Shown: piece by piece, positions 1 through 6,523 of the stretch | How the letters are laid out: the number at the start of each line of letters is the position of its first letter | How positions within the stretch are numbered: position 1 is the stretch's first letter | Source: CAZNDN01 sp964571815 | GTDB taxonomy: Bacteria; Fibrobacterota; Chitinivibrionia; Chitinivibrionales; WJKA01 | DNA length: 9,857 nucleotides | Assembly: GCA_964571815.1 (NCBI GenBank) | Contig: CAZNDN010000143.1 | Span: 1-9,857, forward strand | Reading direction: 5' to 3' | Translations under genes and position numbers: made by a program | The notes under the pieces: generated by a model | What the model was told of the DNA's origin: nothing | The model's input: the letters and a program-made list of their open reading frames with translations, nothing else | Database searches by the model: none

Positions 1-1
1 A

Positions 2-55
2 TCCACTCCCGGCGCCACCAGCTCCCTCCGCGTCAAACGCGTGGGGGAAGAGTGA
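2..55 (+). CDS. C-terminal end of an unidentified gene, cut by the left edge
   Basis: Frame 2 is open from the left edge and ends at TGA 53-55, reading STPGATSSLRVKRVGEE. Fourteen of the 17 codons end in G or C, like the real genes of the window, whereas the DNA after the stop changes abruptly to degenerate repeat sequence. That contrast is the main argument for coding. Frame 1 is also open to 240, but it reads straight through the repeats and is less likely. Too little is present to name a family. No terminator with a U-run follows. Confidence 0.4.
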   Translation, partial: STPGATSSLRVKRVGEE

Positions 56-100
56 ATGCGGAAGGTGACGATGAGCGATTTCGGAATGCGGAATGCGTTT

Positions 101-134
101 TTCGACTTGACTCACTTCGACTCAGCTCAGTGCA
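101..134 (+). repeat. Degenerate TTCGACAAGCTCAGTGCA-type repeat, copy A with a partial copy
   Basis: Positions 116-134 read TTCGACTCAGCTCAGTGCA. This is one base longer than, and otherwise close to, the copies at 346-363 and 392-409. A partial relative (TTCGACTTGACTCA) lies directly before it at 101-114. Short repeats of this kind translate as LSLSK on the opposite strand, and that string turns up in many spurious predicted proteins of environmental genomes. Confidence 0.5.
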
Positions 135-170
135 AGCAGGACATGGATTGCAGGTAGAGAATGGTGGAGT

Positions 171-194
171 AAGTCGTGGTTCGAACCGGGACTT
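171..194. repeat. Imperfect 24-bp palindrome centred on TTCGAA
   Basis: The half-sites AAGTCGTGGTTC and GAACCGGGACTT are complementary at 10 of 12 positions with no spacer. The core GGTTCGAACC imitates a tRNA T-loop, but the flanking bases cannot form the T-stem and acceptor of a tRNA. It could be a relic repeat unit or a protein-binding site. No gene lies within reach to decide. Confidence 0.45.
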
Positions 195-345
195 CGGTTT
201 ACTGCCACTCAGCGGTTGTATCAAAAGTTCTTGTCCCTGAGCCGGCTTCGCCGGAGTCCCGTGGAGCGGGAGAGACCAGATGCCGGCGCGTGAGGAACAT
301 AAGAAAATGGCCAATGTGAGTTGGCACTGATAGAAAGAAACACAC

Positions 346-363
346 TTCGATAAACTCAGTGCA
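346..363 (+). repeat. Degenerate TTCGACAAGCTCAGTGCA-type repeat, copy B
   Basis: The sequence TTCGATAAACTCAGTGCA matches the consensus at most positions. Its 3' half forms the left arm of the hairpin at 355-388, so the repeat is physically part of a palindromic element. Confidence 0.5.
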
Positions 364-388
364 TTGCGCAAAAAACGCATGCACTGAG
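355..388. repeat. Strong hairpin, 13-bp stem with an A-rich loop
   Basis: The left arm CTCAGTGCATTGCG (355-368) pairs with the right arm CGCATGCACTGAG (376-388) with a single bulged T. The loop is CAAAAAA (369-375). No U-run follows on either strand, so it is not a standard terminator. With the neighbouring direct repeats it looks like a small palindromic interspersed element. Confidence 0.6.
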
Positions 389-391
389 CAG

Positions 392-409
392 TTCGACAAG
401 CTCACTGTA
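392..409 (+). repeat. Degenerate TTCGACAAGCTCAGTGCA-type repeat, copy C
   Basis: The sequence TTCGACAAGCTCACTGTA starts three bases after the right arm of the 355-388 hairpin. Copies B and C therefore flank and overlap that hairpin in the same orientation. Confidence 0.5.
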
Positions 410-527
410 TCACCTGCCGAAGTGTAGATGTCACGGACAGAGAGTCTACTCACCTCGGCCGGCACGGTCATCCTTGACAGTGTTTGACCCACTACTGGAT
501 AGAGTACCTGGAGTGCGTTGGGCGAAT

Positions 528-560
528 CACCGACGGGGACGTCGGTGCCACCCAGGGTGG
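528..560. other. Twin hairpins downstream of the kinase gene
   Basis: CACCGACG (528-535) pairs with CGTCGGTG (540-547) around a GGGA loop. CCACC (548-552) pairs with GGTGG (556-560) around CAG, directly next to it. They lie 77-109 bases beyond the kinase stop in the direction of its transcription. Neither has a U-run on either strand, so they may be RNA 3'-end stabilisers or a weak terminator rather than a canonical one. Confidence 0.35.
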
Positions 561-636
561 ATAATCCCGTACTTCACCCTGCAAGCTCTTTTTGCGTTTC
601 TTGTCCTTTGACCTTAGTACTTTGTCCTTCGCCCCT

Positions 637-2769
637 TCACGGCTGTTTCAGTACGCCGCTTACCAGCGCGGCCAGTTCCTGGTCGTCGAACGGCTTCTGA
701 ATGAAACCCGCGATACCCTGGGCAATTGTTCTCTGGGTGTCCGAGGCCAGGCTGTAGCCGGTCGCTATGATTACCTTGAGTTTCGGGTTGATCTTGCGCA
801 GCTCCTCGACGCATTCGGCGCCTCGCATGCGCGGCATGATCATGTCGATGATGACCAGGTCGATGCAATGCGGGTGCGTGCGGTAGTACTCCACCGCCTC
901 CACACCGTCGTTGCACGTCACCACGTTGTAACCGAGTTCACCGAGCATTTCCGAGGCTATGTCGCGGATGAATTTTTCATCGTCGACCACTAACACGCTC
1001 CCCGTGCCTCGCTGAGGTTGGCGCGCCTCAATCCTGGGCGCTTCGGGCGGAAGTTCGGCCACCGAGGGGAGCAGGACCGTGAATGTCGTACCGGCACCGG
1101 GCTCGCTTTTTACTTCGATCGCCCCCTCGTGGCTCTTCACGGTACCGTAGACGCTTGCCAGGCCCAGGCCGGTCCCGTGGCCTTTTTCTTTGGTGGTAAA
1201 GAACGGCTCGAATATGTGAGCCATGGTCTGCTGATCCATTCCCGTGCCGGTGTCGGTGACCGACAGCTCCAGAAACGATCCGGGAACCTCAAGATGAAGC
1301 GACTTGCCCCTTCCGTCCGACTCGATTCGCTGCAGGCGTGTGCTGAGCGTCAATGTGCCCCCGTCGGGCATGGCATCACGGGCATTCAGCGCGAGATTGA
1401 GGATGACGTTCTGCAACTGTCCGCGATCGCCTCTCACGCCCGGCGGGTCCGCTTCGAGGTGCTGCACAAGCTGGATTCGTTTGTCGAGGGTGTGTTTCAG
1501 CAGCTTGATCACATCCTGAACAACAGCGTGGATGTCGATAGTGGTCATGCTGTACTTGCCCTTGCGGGCAAAGGCAAGGAGCTTGGCGGTAAGATCCGAG
1601 GCGCGCCTGGAGGCTTCGATGATCGTCTGGGCGTACCGTTTCAACGCTTCCTCATTGTCCCCCAGCTTCCGGACCATCATGTTGGCATTGCCCATGATTG
1701 CGCCGAGCATGTTGTTGAAATCGTGAGCAACGCCGCCGGCCAACTGCCCGAGCGATTCCAGCTTCTGTGCCTGTGTCAGCTCCTCCTCCAGCCGCACTTT
1801 CTCCGCTTCGGCCAGCTTTCGCTGCGTGATATCCCTGCTGATACCGACAATGCCGGTCACCGTGCCGTCCCTGTCCCGCAAAGGCACCTTCGTTGTGGAC
1901 ACCCTGATATCGTGTCCCTCCCGGTTCTTCACGACTTCCTCGGTATCGATCACCGATGAACCGGTGCGTATCAGTTCCTGTTCGGTTTCATAGAACCTCC
2001 GGGAACGATCTTCCGGGAAGAAGTCGAAGTCGCTCATTCCGACGGCCAGGGAAGGATCGGTCAGCCCCAGCAGGGCGGCATGTGCCTTGTTGATACGGGT
2101 GAAACGGGAATGTCTGTCCTTGGAGTAGATATAGTCGGGAATGTGCTCCATGAGTGCCTGGAGCAGTTCGCTTTCCCGGGACAACTCGTTCCTGAGACTG
2201 TCCCGCTCGGACCGGATTGACCAGAGTTCCATCGACGTGGAGAGCAGTTGCGCACAGGTGACTACCACGTCACGATCGACATTACCGATGCGGGGACCGC
2301 ATACCAGGAGCACGCCGGATTCTTCGCCCACTTTCAGGGGCGTGAGCACCACCGAGAATCCTTCCTGGATCCACAATTTTTTCATCAGGGATACCACCGG
2401 CGGCGCGAACAGCTCGGAGGCCAGTTGGGAAGCCGGCACGGTCCGCGTTACCTGCTTCCGCACCACGGCGTCGAACGTGGCGGAATTTGTCGGGTCGATC
2501 CTGAAGTCGTTCCACGAGATGCCGGTGACCTGCTCGACCTGATCCAGTTGCCGCCGTGTGCCGCTGACACCCCGTACGGCAAGCCGTCGTCCTTTATCCC
2601 GACGAGCCACCACGGCGGCCCCGCATCGCTCCAGGCTCCCGAGCAACCTGCACCCCCGGTGAAGCACGTCGCCCACGTTCGAAGCTCCCGCCACTTCCGC
2701 CGGCAGGCGACTCAGTACCTCCAGCAGCCGCGAGGTCGAACTCGTCATTTCGTTGCGGGACATTTCCAT
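637..2769 (-). CDS. Soluble hybrid sensor histidine kinase (GAF-like, PAS, HisKA, HATPase, receiver)
   Basis: This protein autophosphorylates on a histidine and is expected to pass the phosphate to its own receiver. Numbered from ATG 2769 (710 residues): a GAF-like input region at about 14-185; a PAS domain at about 199-314, with HIPDYIYSKD near its start and the usual GISRDITQRK exit; a short coiled linker; the HisKA H-box GGVAHDFNN with phospho-His 349; the HATPase N-box with N458 and N462, G1 box DTGTGMD and G2 box GTGLGL; and a receiver at about 592-706 with acidic pair D596/D597, phospho-Asp 642, T670 and K692. No signal peptide or membrane segment is visible, so it senses something in the cytoplasm. 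No response regulator with an output domain is adjacent, so it is an orphan. The start is uncertain: ATG 2769 lacks a clear ribosome site. A TTG at 2907 has AAGGGAG five bases upstream but would add 46 low-complexity, Arg-rich residues. Confidence 0.93.
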   Translation of the reverse strand: MEMSRNEMTSSTSRLLEVLSRLPAEVAGASNVGDVLHRGCRLLGSLERCGAAVVARRDKGRRLAVRGVSGTRRQLDQVEQVTGISWNDFRIDPTNSATFDAVVRKQVTRTVPASQLASELFAPPVVSLMKKLWIQEGFSVVLTPLKVGEESGVLLVCGPRIGNVDRDVVVTCAQLLSTSMELWSIRSERDSLRNELSRESELLQALMEHIPDYIYSKDRHSRFTRINKAHAALLGLTDPSLAVGMSDFDFFPEDRSRRFYETEQELIRTGSSVIDTEEVVKNREGHDIRVSTTKVPLRDRDGTVTGIVGISRDITQRKLAEAEKVRLEEELTQAQKLESLGQLAGGVAHDFNNMLGAIMGNANMMVRKLGDNEEALKRYAQTIIEASRRASDLTAKLLAFARKGKYSMTTIDIHAVVQDVIKLLKHTLDKRIQLVQHLEADPPGVRGDRGQLQNVILNLALNARDAMPDGGTLTLSTRLQRIESDGRGKSLHLEVPGSFLELSVTDTGTGMDQQTMAHIFEPFFTTKEKGHGTGLGLASVYGTVKSHEGAIEVKSEPGAGTTFTVLLPSVAELPPEAPRIEARQPQRGTGSVLVVDDEKFIRDIASEMLGELGYNVVTCNDGVEAVEYYRTHPHCIDLVIIDMIMPRMRGAECVEELRKINPKLKVIIATGYSLASDTQRTIAQGIAGFIQKPFDDQELAALVSGVLKQP

Positions 2770-3192
2770 AGAGTGATTCGGCCGCGGAACGCTCCCGCCG
2801 GACCGTCCGTTGTTCCCGGCCACTGTCCGGCTTCCCGCGAACCGCCGCGCAGGACGCCGACAGGGCCCGTGATTCCTAATTATGCGATGGTTGCGCTCAC
2901 AATTCAACCATGCTCCCTTCCGGCCGGCGAACGGCCCTCTTTACGGACATCGCCCGGATGGCTCCGTAATGCATTCATGTACGTTTACTATAATAGCCTT
3001 TCTCCGTAATCTGTGGCGGCCGCGTTCGCTTCGGGCACTCCGGTGTCGGGGGTGGCTTGACAGAGCACAGTAAACCTTCGGATTTTCGATCATAAGTAGG
3101 GACGGGGATGGTGGCGCCGTGAAGCCCGGTCGATTGAATCCTTTCACACGCAACCAGTCAGTTTAGTGGATTTGGTGCTCAATGGCGGATTT
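2770..3192. other. Intergenic region between the lipoprotein gene and the kinase gene
   Basis: No convincing gene is present; the 70-codon minus-strand frame (2941-3153) resembles nothing and has no good ribosome site. The stretch holds the AT-rich island and TTACGGA sites described separately. It also has a TTGACA at 3057-3062 (plus strand) without a matching -10 box or downstream gene, and a possible TTG start for the kinase at 2907. No U-run terminator was found after the lipoprotein stop. Confidence 0.5.
2941..3009 (-). promoter_or_regulatory. Candidate kinase control region: three TTACGGA sites, hairpin and AT-rich -10
   Basis: On the minus strand TTACGGA occurs at 3009-3003 and 2969-2963, 40 bases apart, and inverted at 2947-2941. 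The last two pair as a hairpin extended by CATC/GATG (7+4 bp with a 2-base bulge, 5-base loop). Between the direct copies lies AT-rich DNA with overlapping -10-like boxes TATTAT (2995-2990) and TATAGT (2992-2987); the plus strand reads TATAAT at 2989-2994. No good -35 box is present, which would fit an activator-dependent promoter. This is inference from pattern only. Confidence 0.3.
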
Positions 3193-3789
3193 TCAAAGTC
3201 GCGAGACGCGTGAGAGCGTGGCCATGATCTCTTCGTACACGGGAAGGAAGTTCTCGTACAGGGCCGGTTTGGTCCAGAACGCGATGCGGATGTTGTACGT
3301 GTCGAGCGTGAAGAAGAATTCCACGAAACGGAAGCCGCCGGTCGTGTATTCCCACTTCACCACCGGAATCTCAAAAGCGATCGTCTCCGTCATACCGTAG
3401 TCTTCGTCGATATCGTCCCGATTGACGGCGCGTATCCGCTCGGCGTAGTCCTCGTTGAGCATGTTGAGGTTGACGGCGATTCCGCGCGTGCCCTGCGTTG
3501 CCTCGACCGTGGACCCCACAAACAACAACTCGGCGCCGGAGCGGTGCAGGGACCGTGCGAATTCCCGGGTCGAACGTGTCATTTCGGCGGGGTCGGTGGT
3601 AATATGCCAGTTCCCCCGATAGGCCAGGGCAAAGCCCAGCGCCTTGTTTTCGTACACGCGATCTTCATTGAAGTACGTATCGGGATAGAACTGCGGCGGG
3701 TGCGAAGCACAGCCCCCGATGAGAAGCCAGAGCGCCGACAGGGCGAATCCCGTTGAGCGCAGCGGCGACGACACGGTTTCGGGCTTCAC
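3193..3789 (-). CDS. Small lipoprotein with a PsbP/DcrB-like appearance
   Basis: The predicted product is a 198-residue exported lipoprotein. GTG 3789 is chosen as the start because GGAGG lies just upstream and the next residues form a lipoprotein signal: an Arg at 11, the hydrophobic stretch FALSALWLLI, then the lipobox IGGC with lipidated Cys 27. Ala at +2 argues for outer-membrane sorting if the Lol rule applies. The mature part has a GFALAYRGNW stretch early and ends with a hydrophobic strand-rich segment, then an amphipathic helix (FLPVYEEIMATL). This recalls the DUF1795/PsbP/DcrB fold; the match is by eye and only suggestive. The GTG overlaps the stop of the upstream HEAT-repeat gene as GTGA, so translation is probably coupled and the two products probably act together. 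Function unknown. Confidence 0.85.
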   Translation of the reverse strand: MKPETVSSPLRSTGFALSALWLLIGGCASHPPQFYPDTYFNEDRVYENKALGFALAYRGNWHITTDPAEMTRSTREFARSLHRSGAELLFVGSTVEATQGTRGIAVNLNMLNEDYAERIRAVNRDDIDEDYGMTETIAFEIPVVKWEYTTGGFRFVEFFFTLDTYNIRIAFWTKPALYENFLPVYEEIMATLSRVSRL

Positions 3790-6058
3790 GGCGACTCCTC
3801 CGTTTGTTGTTGGGCAGTGCTGGTCAGCCATCTGTTCCATTGCTTCGCATCGGTACCGAATTCCTTGCCGGTCATGAGCCAGAGCATGCGCGCGGCCTTC
3901 TTCCGTTTCGGCGCGGGGGCCGTATCGAGCAGGTTGACAAGAGAGTCAAGCTCGCGGCGGTGGTGCGTAAGTCCCGCTTGTTGGAGGTCCTGGAGGACCT
4001 TCTCCACGCGCTCGCGCACGTAGTCGCTTTCGTCCTTCCGTGCCAGAGAAAGAGGGCCCATGGCGCGCGGGTCCTCGATTTTCCCTAGTGCTTCGGCGGC
4101 ATTGTGCCGCACAAAGGAAATCCTGTCGGTCAGTGCCGCGGTAAGGGGTGAGACCGCCGACGTGTCGCCGATTTCGCCCAGTGCCCACGCGGCGTTCTCC
4201 CTGACGTAGGAGTTGTCGTCACGGAGCGATTCCACGAGTCGAGACACTGCGCGTGCTTCCTTGCGCATGCCGCAGGCACGCGCCGCGGCTCTTCGGATCC
4301 CGGCCTCCCCGTGGTCAAGCGCTTCCACGAGGCTTCCGGTGTCAAAAGAGCGCACTACCGCCCGCACCGCTTCCTCGCGGACCACCAGGCTCGTATCGGT
4401 CAGGGCCGCAAGGATCGTCTCGTGTGCTCCGGTGTCGCCGAGGTGGCCCAGCGCGCGTATCGCATGCACACGGCCGGGCGGTTCCGCTGTCTGTGCCGCC
4501 CGAACGAGAAACGTGGTTGCCGCGGGACCCACGGCGGCAAGTGTCCGTGCCGCCTCCGCGGCAAGGGAGGTTACTACGGTGCGCGACGAGTCCGGAGTGT
4601 GCTCCCGGGGCGGGATGATCGAGAGAGAGGCCGTGTCCGCAAGAAACCCCACAAGAAGGGGGGCTGCTTTGCGGGCCCGCGTTCCATGTTCTCTGAGTTC
4701 CATCACGGCTTTCAGACGGTTTTCCCGCAAGGGAGAGCGTAACCGTTCCAGGAGGGTCGCAAGCGAAGAGGGCTCGCCGGTTGTCTTGCGGGACGGTCTC
4801 CGGGCTTCTCCGCCGGTATCGGGCCCGCGGGCCGCTCCCGGTATGTCGGTGATAGTTACGCGGGCGCCGGCGGCCCCGGCCGGCGGCGCCGGTCGGCTTA
4901 CCGTGGGGTTTCGGGTCGAGGTGGGTGAAGGTCTGCCCTTCGTTGAGGGGGTATGTTCGGGGCCCCTCGACCTCTCCCGGTCGGGTTCGTTCGATCGTTT
5001 GCCGGCGCCGGTGTCGGCAACTTCCACGGTCAACTCGGACCGAGCATGGCGCCCGGCTTGCTTTCCGCCGCCGGACTTCCGCTCTGTGCCGGTCGTTTCC
5101 GGCGGTGCCTTCGATGGACCCGCCCGGGGAGGGGTGCGGGGCTGCCGCGGGACGGTCGGAGCGTCGACTGCCGCGCGGGATTGCTCAGGCTCCGATTCCG
5201 CGGCCTTGTCGGCCGTCTCAGGCATGGGCTGCTCGTCGGTGCCGGCCGAGTCGCTTGTCGGCGCGGCAGTCCGGCGGACGGGGGGAGTGCTCCCGGTGTC
5301 GGCCGACTGGGCCATGTCGCGTGAAATCTCCCCTTCTTCGGCTCCGGCGTTGGAGACCGGCTGTGCCGGCCGGTACCGTTTGCCGTTGACCTCCGCAATC
5401 GCGCTGCGAAAAACGTTGATGGACCTCTTGTCGATTTCGATCCGTACGAAATTTTTCTCGGCAGCAACCACGCGACCCCGGAGCTTCAGTCCGGTTTTGA
5501 GTTTGATCCGCACCGTGGTCCCGGGCAGCAGTGCGGCCGAGCCGGNNNNNNNNNNNNNNNNNNNNNNNNNNNNNNNNNNNNNNNNNNNNNNNNNNNNNNN
5601 NNNNNNNNNNNNNNNNNNNNNNNNNNNNNNNNNNNNNNNNNNNNNCCGGTTTTGAGTTTGATCCGCACCGTGGTCCCGGGCAGCAGTGCGGCCGAGCCGG
5701 CGGCCGGCGTTGTCGGTGAATCGACGGAGGTGCGCCCGGATTCGCCGCCGGCGGAGTCGGGGCCCGATACGGAGTCGAACGGGACACCGTCGATCTCGGC
5801 GATCATGCTCCGGGCAATGGTGATCCGCGATCCGTCGGAGTCGAGAATGACGAATCCGGGGGTTTCCGAGACTACTTCACCGGAGAGCCGGTTGCCGCCT
5901 TTGAGTCGGATTTCGGTTGCGAGGCCGGCTGCCGGAGTGAGGACCGGGATGAGCGCGCATGCGAGCGTCGGGAAGCCGAATGACCGGCGGGGCGGATGTC
6001 GGCCGGCTCGCCCGCCGGGCGATGCGACTGGGTTCGGCGTGTGTGACGCATTCCACAT
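3786..6058 (-). CDS. Secreted HEAT-repeat protein with tandem N-terminal beta-type repeats (spans an assembly gap)
   Basis: The gene is drawn through a 100-N gap. If the Ns and one copy of the flanking 55-bp duplication are removed, the frame is continuous and encodes 705 residues. ATG 6058 is the only ATG/GTG/TTG between the signal peptide and the upstream in-frame stop, although it has no clear ribosome site. Residues 17-47 look like a signal peptide (arginines, then a hydrophobic core ending PAAGLA, cleavage after Ala 47). Residues 49-94 and 131-177 are two copies of one small domain with the shared pattern IxLKxGxxLxGxVV, FV, RSxIAE. A roughly 200-residue Pro/Ser/Thr/Arg-rich linker (about 178-380) follows. 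HEAT repeats fill about 381-642, most regular near VRENAAWALGEIGD and VRHNAAEALGKIED. The tail carries TGKEFGTDAKQWNRW, a motif often seen at the end of uncharacterised bacterial HEAT proteins. Probably a periplasmic scaffold or protein-binding factor; the partner may be the coupled lipoprotein. Confidence 0.85.
5491..5700. repeat. Exact 55-bp duplication on both sides of a 100-N gap (assembly artefact)
   Basis: Positions 5491-5545 and 5646-5700 are identical over 55 bases and end exactly at the Ns (5546-5645). This is the signature of two contigs sharing a 55-base k-mer overlap that were joined with a fixed 100-N spacer. Removing 155 bases restores one open frame (GTG codons at 5513 and 5668 are equivalent, and 6058 minus 5668 is 390, a multiple of three). 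Read literally, the gap shifts the frame and splits the gene. Confidence 0.9.
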
Positions 6059-6118
6059 CGTTTGGTCGCGTGAAACGGGGTGCAGGGCTTTGCGGGGGGT
6101 CTCCGCGCTCTCGCGTTA

Positions 6119-6148
6119 AGTATACATTCCATTTGGCGGATATCTCAA
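6119..6148 (-). promoter_or_regulatory. Sigma70-type promoter of the HEAT-repeat/lipoprotein operon
   Basis: On the minus strand the -35 box TTGAGA (6148-6143) is 18 bases from the -10 box TATACT (6124-6119); each matches the consensus at five of six positions. The predicted start of transcription near 6112 leaves a leader of about 54 bases before ATG 6058. An in-frame TAA (6118-6116) shows the gene cannot begin further upstream. Confidence 0.6.
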
Positions 6149-6191
6149 GCCGGTGCCCGGAGACGGAGACCTCTGATAAGAAAAAGCTCAA

Positions 6192-6217
6192 GTATGCCGG
6201 CAATGTGCCGATATACT
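6192..6217 (+). promoter_or_regulatory. Inverted repeat overlapping a -10-like box upstream of the 61-codon gene
   Basis: The arms GTATGCCGGCA (6192-6202) and TGCCGATATAC (6206-6216) are complementary at nine of eleven positions around ATG. The right arm overlaps TATACT (6212-6217), a five-of-six match to a -10 box. No good -35 box is present. The arrangement fits an operator or activator site controlling the plus-strand gene. It could also affect the divergent promoter, about 45 bases away. Not proven. Confidence 0.35.
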
Positions 6218-6297
6218 AACAGGGAGGAGTGTAGCCGGGGTAAAATTCTACCGGTCGGCACTCAGGTGCAACGGAGAACCCGAACGAGGAGACAACC

Positions 6298-6483
6298 ATG
6301 CCGGTAAATTCGGTAGGCGGCGGTAGCGAACAGGCGGCGGCTCGAGCCGAGGCCGCGCGGGCGGAGAATCAGGCGCGCCAACAGGGTGCCGAACAGGCGC
6401 GCGAAGAAGAAAGCGCTCAGCAGGCCCGCCGGGAAGAGCAGCCTCAAGAGTCGGCCGGCGGAGAATTGAATGTCACGGCATAG
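6298..6483 (+). CDS. Small Ala/Gln/Arg/Glu-rich helical protein, 61 residues
   Basis: ATG 6298 has an excellent ribosome site (GAGGAG, 6286-6291, six bases upstream). The gene ends in TAG followed by a strong terminator, so it looks like a complete single-gene transcription unit. The peptide begins MPVNSVGGGS, continues with about 40 residues made almost only of Ala, Gln, Arg and Glu (predicted long helix, highly charged, no hydrophobic segment, no signal peptide), and ends with the hydrophobic tag GGELNVTA. The pattern of a short hydrophobic head, polar helix and short beta-like tail resembles small orphan proteins of unknown role annotated in several uncultured phyla; I do not recognise a named family. 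Low complexity could mislead, but the expression signals favour a real gene. Confidence 0.7.
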   Translation: MPVNSVGGGSEQAAARAEAARAENQARQQGAEQAREEESAQQARREEQPQESAGGELNVTA

Positions 6484-6523
6484 CACTGCGTAAATCCGCA
6501 ACGCAGAGGGGATGCTATGATTG

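Larger units (their letters stand above)
56..636. other. Intergenic region rich in degenerate repeats and hairpins, no gene seen
   Basis: This 580-base stretch separates the left-edge gene end from the kinase. Frames of 60-115 codons exist on both strands but all run through short repeats and resemble no family. The contents are: tandem GGAATGC units at 83-96 with a related GAATGCGG at 54-61; degenerate TTCGACAAGCTCAGTGCA-like repeats; a near-palindrome centred on TTCGAA (171-194); small GC hairpins at 242-254 and about 259-272; a strong hairpin at 355-388; and twin hairpins at 528-560. Just after the kinase stop the minus strand carries loose repeats of AAAGGACAA. No tRNA or promoter with a downstream gene was found. 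Confidence 0.6.

Noticed and set aside
56..100. CRISPR-like tandem repeats GGAATGC
   Set aside because: The units are 7 bases, only two are perfect, and there are no spacers.
150..240. Possible tRNA suggested by GGTTCGAACC and a nearby CCACCA on the minus strand
   Set aside because: The T-stem does not pair and no matching 5' acceptor strand or anticodon arm lies at the right distance.
199..492. Minus-strand 97-codon frame in the left intergenic region
   Set aside because: It reads straight through the hairpin and degenerate repeats (SLSNCSVHAFFAQC), typical of repeat-derived false proteins.
474..503. TTGACA at 474-479 as a plus-strand promoter
   Set aside because: The best -10 at proper spacing (GATAGA) matches only three of six bases, and no plus-strand gene follows.
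1018..1959. Plus-strand open frame of 313 codons opposite the kinase gene
   Set aside because: It is the mirror of a gene with clear kinase motifs, and it shows no ribosome site or family resemblance.
2248..3009. Plus-strand open frame of 253 codons crossing the kinase start region
   Set aside because: Mostly antisense to the kinase gene, with a Pro/Arg-rich low-complexity translation and no start signal.
3115..3793. Exact 14-base inverted repeat CGCCGTGAAGCCCG at 3115-3128 and 3780-3793 around the lipoprotein gene
   Set aside because: A chance match of this length is not unlikely in a 10-kb window with skewed base composition. One copy lies over the lipoprotein start and the other has no terminal-repeat features.
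4213..5655. Long plus-strand open frame of about 480 codons
   Set aside because: It lies antisense to the HEAT-repeat gene, is rich in Arg/Ser/Ala/Gly without domain pattern, and runs into the Ns. It is a by-product of high GC content.
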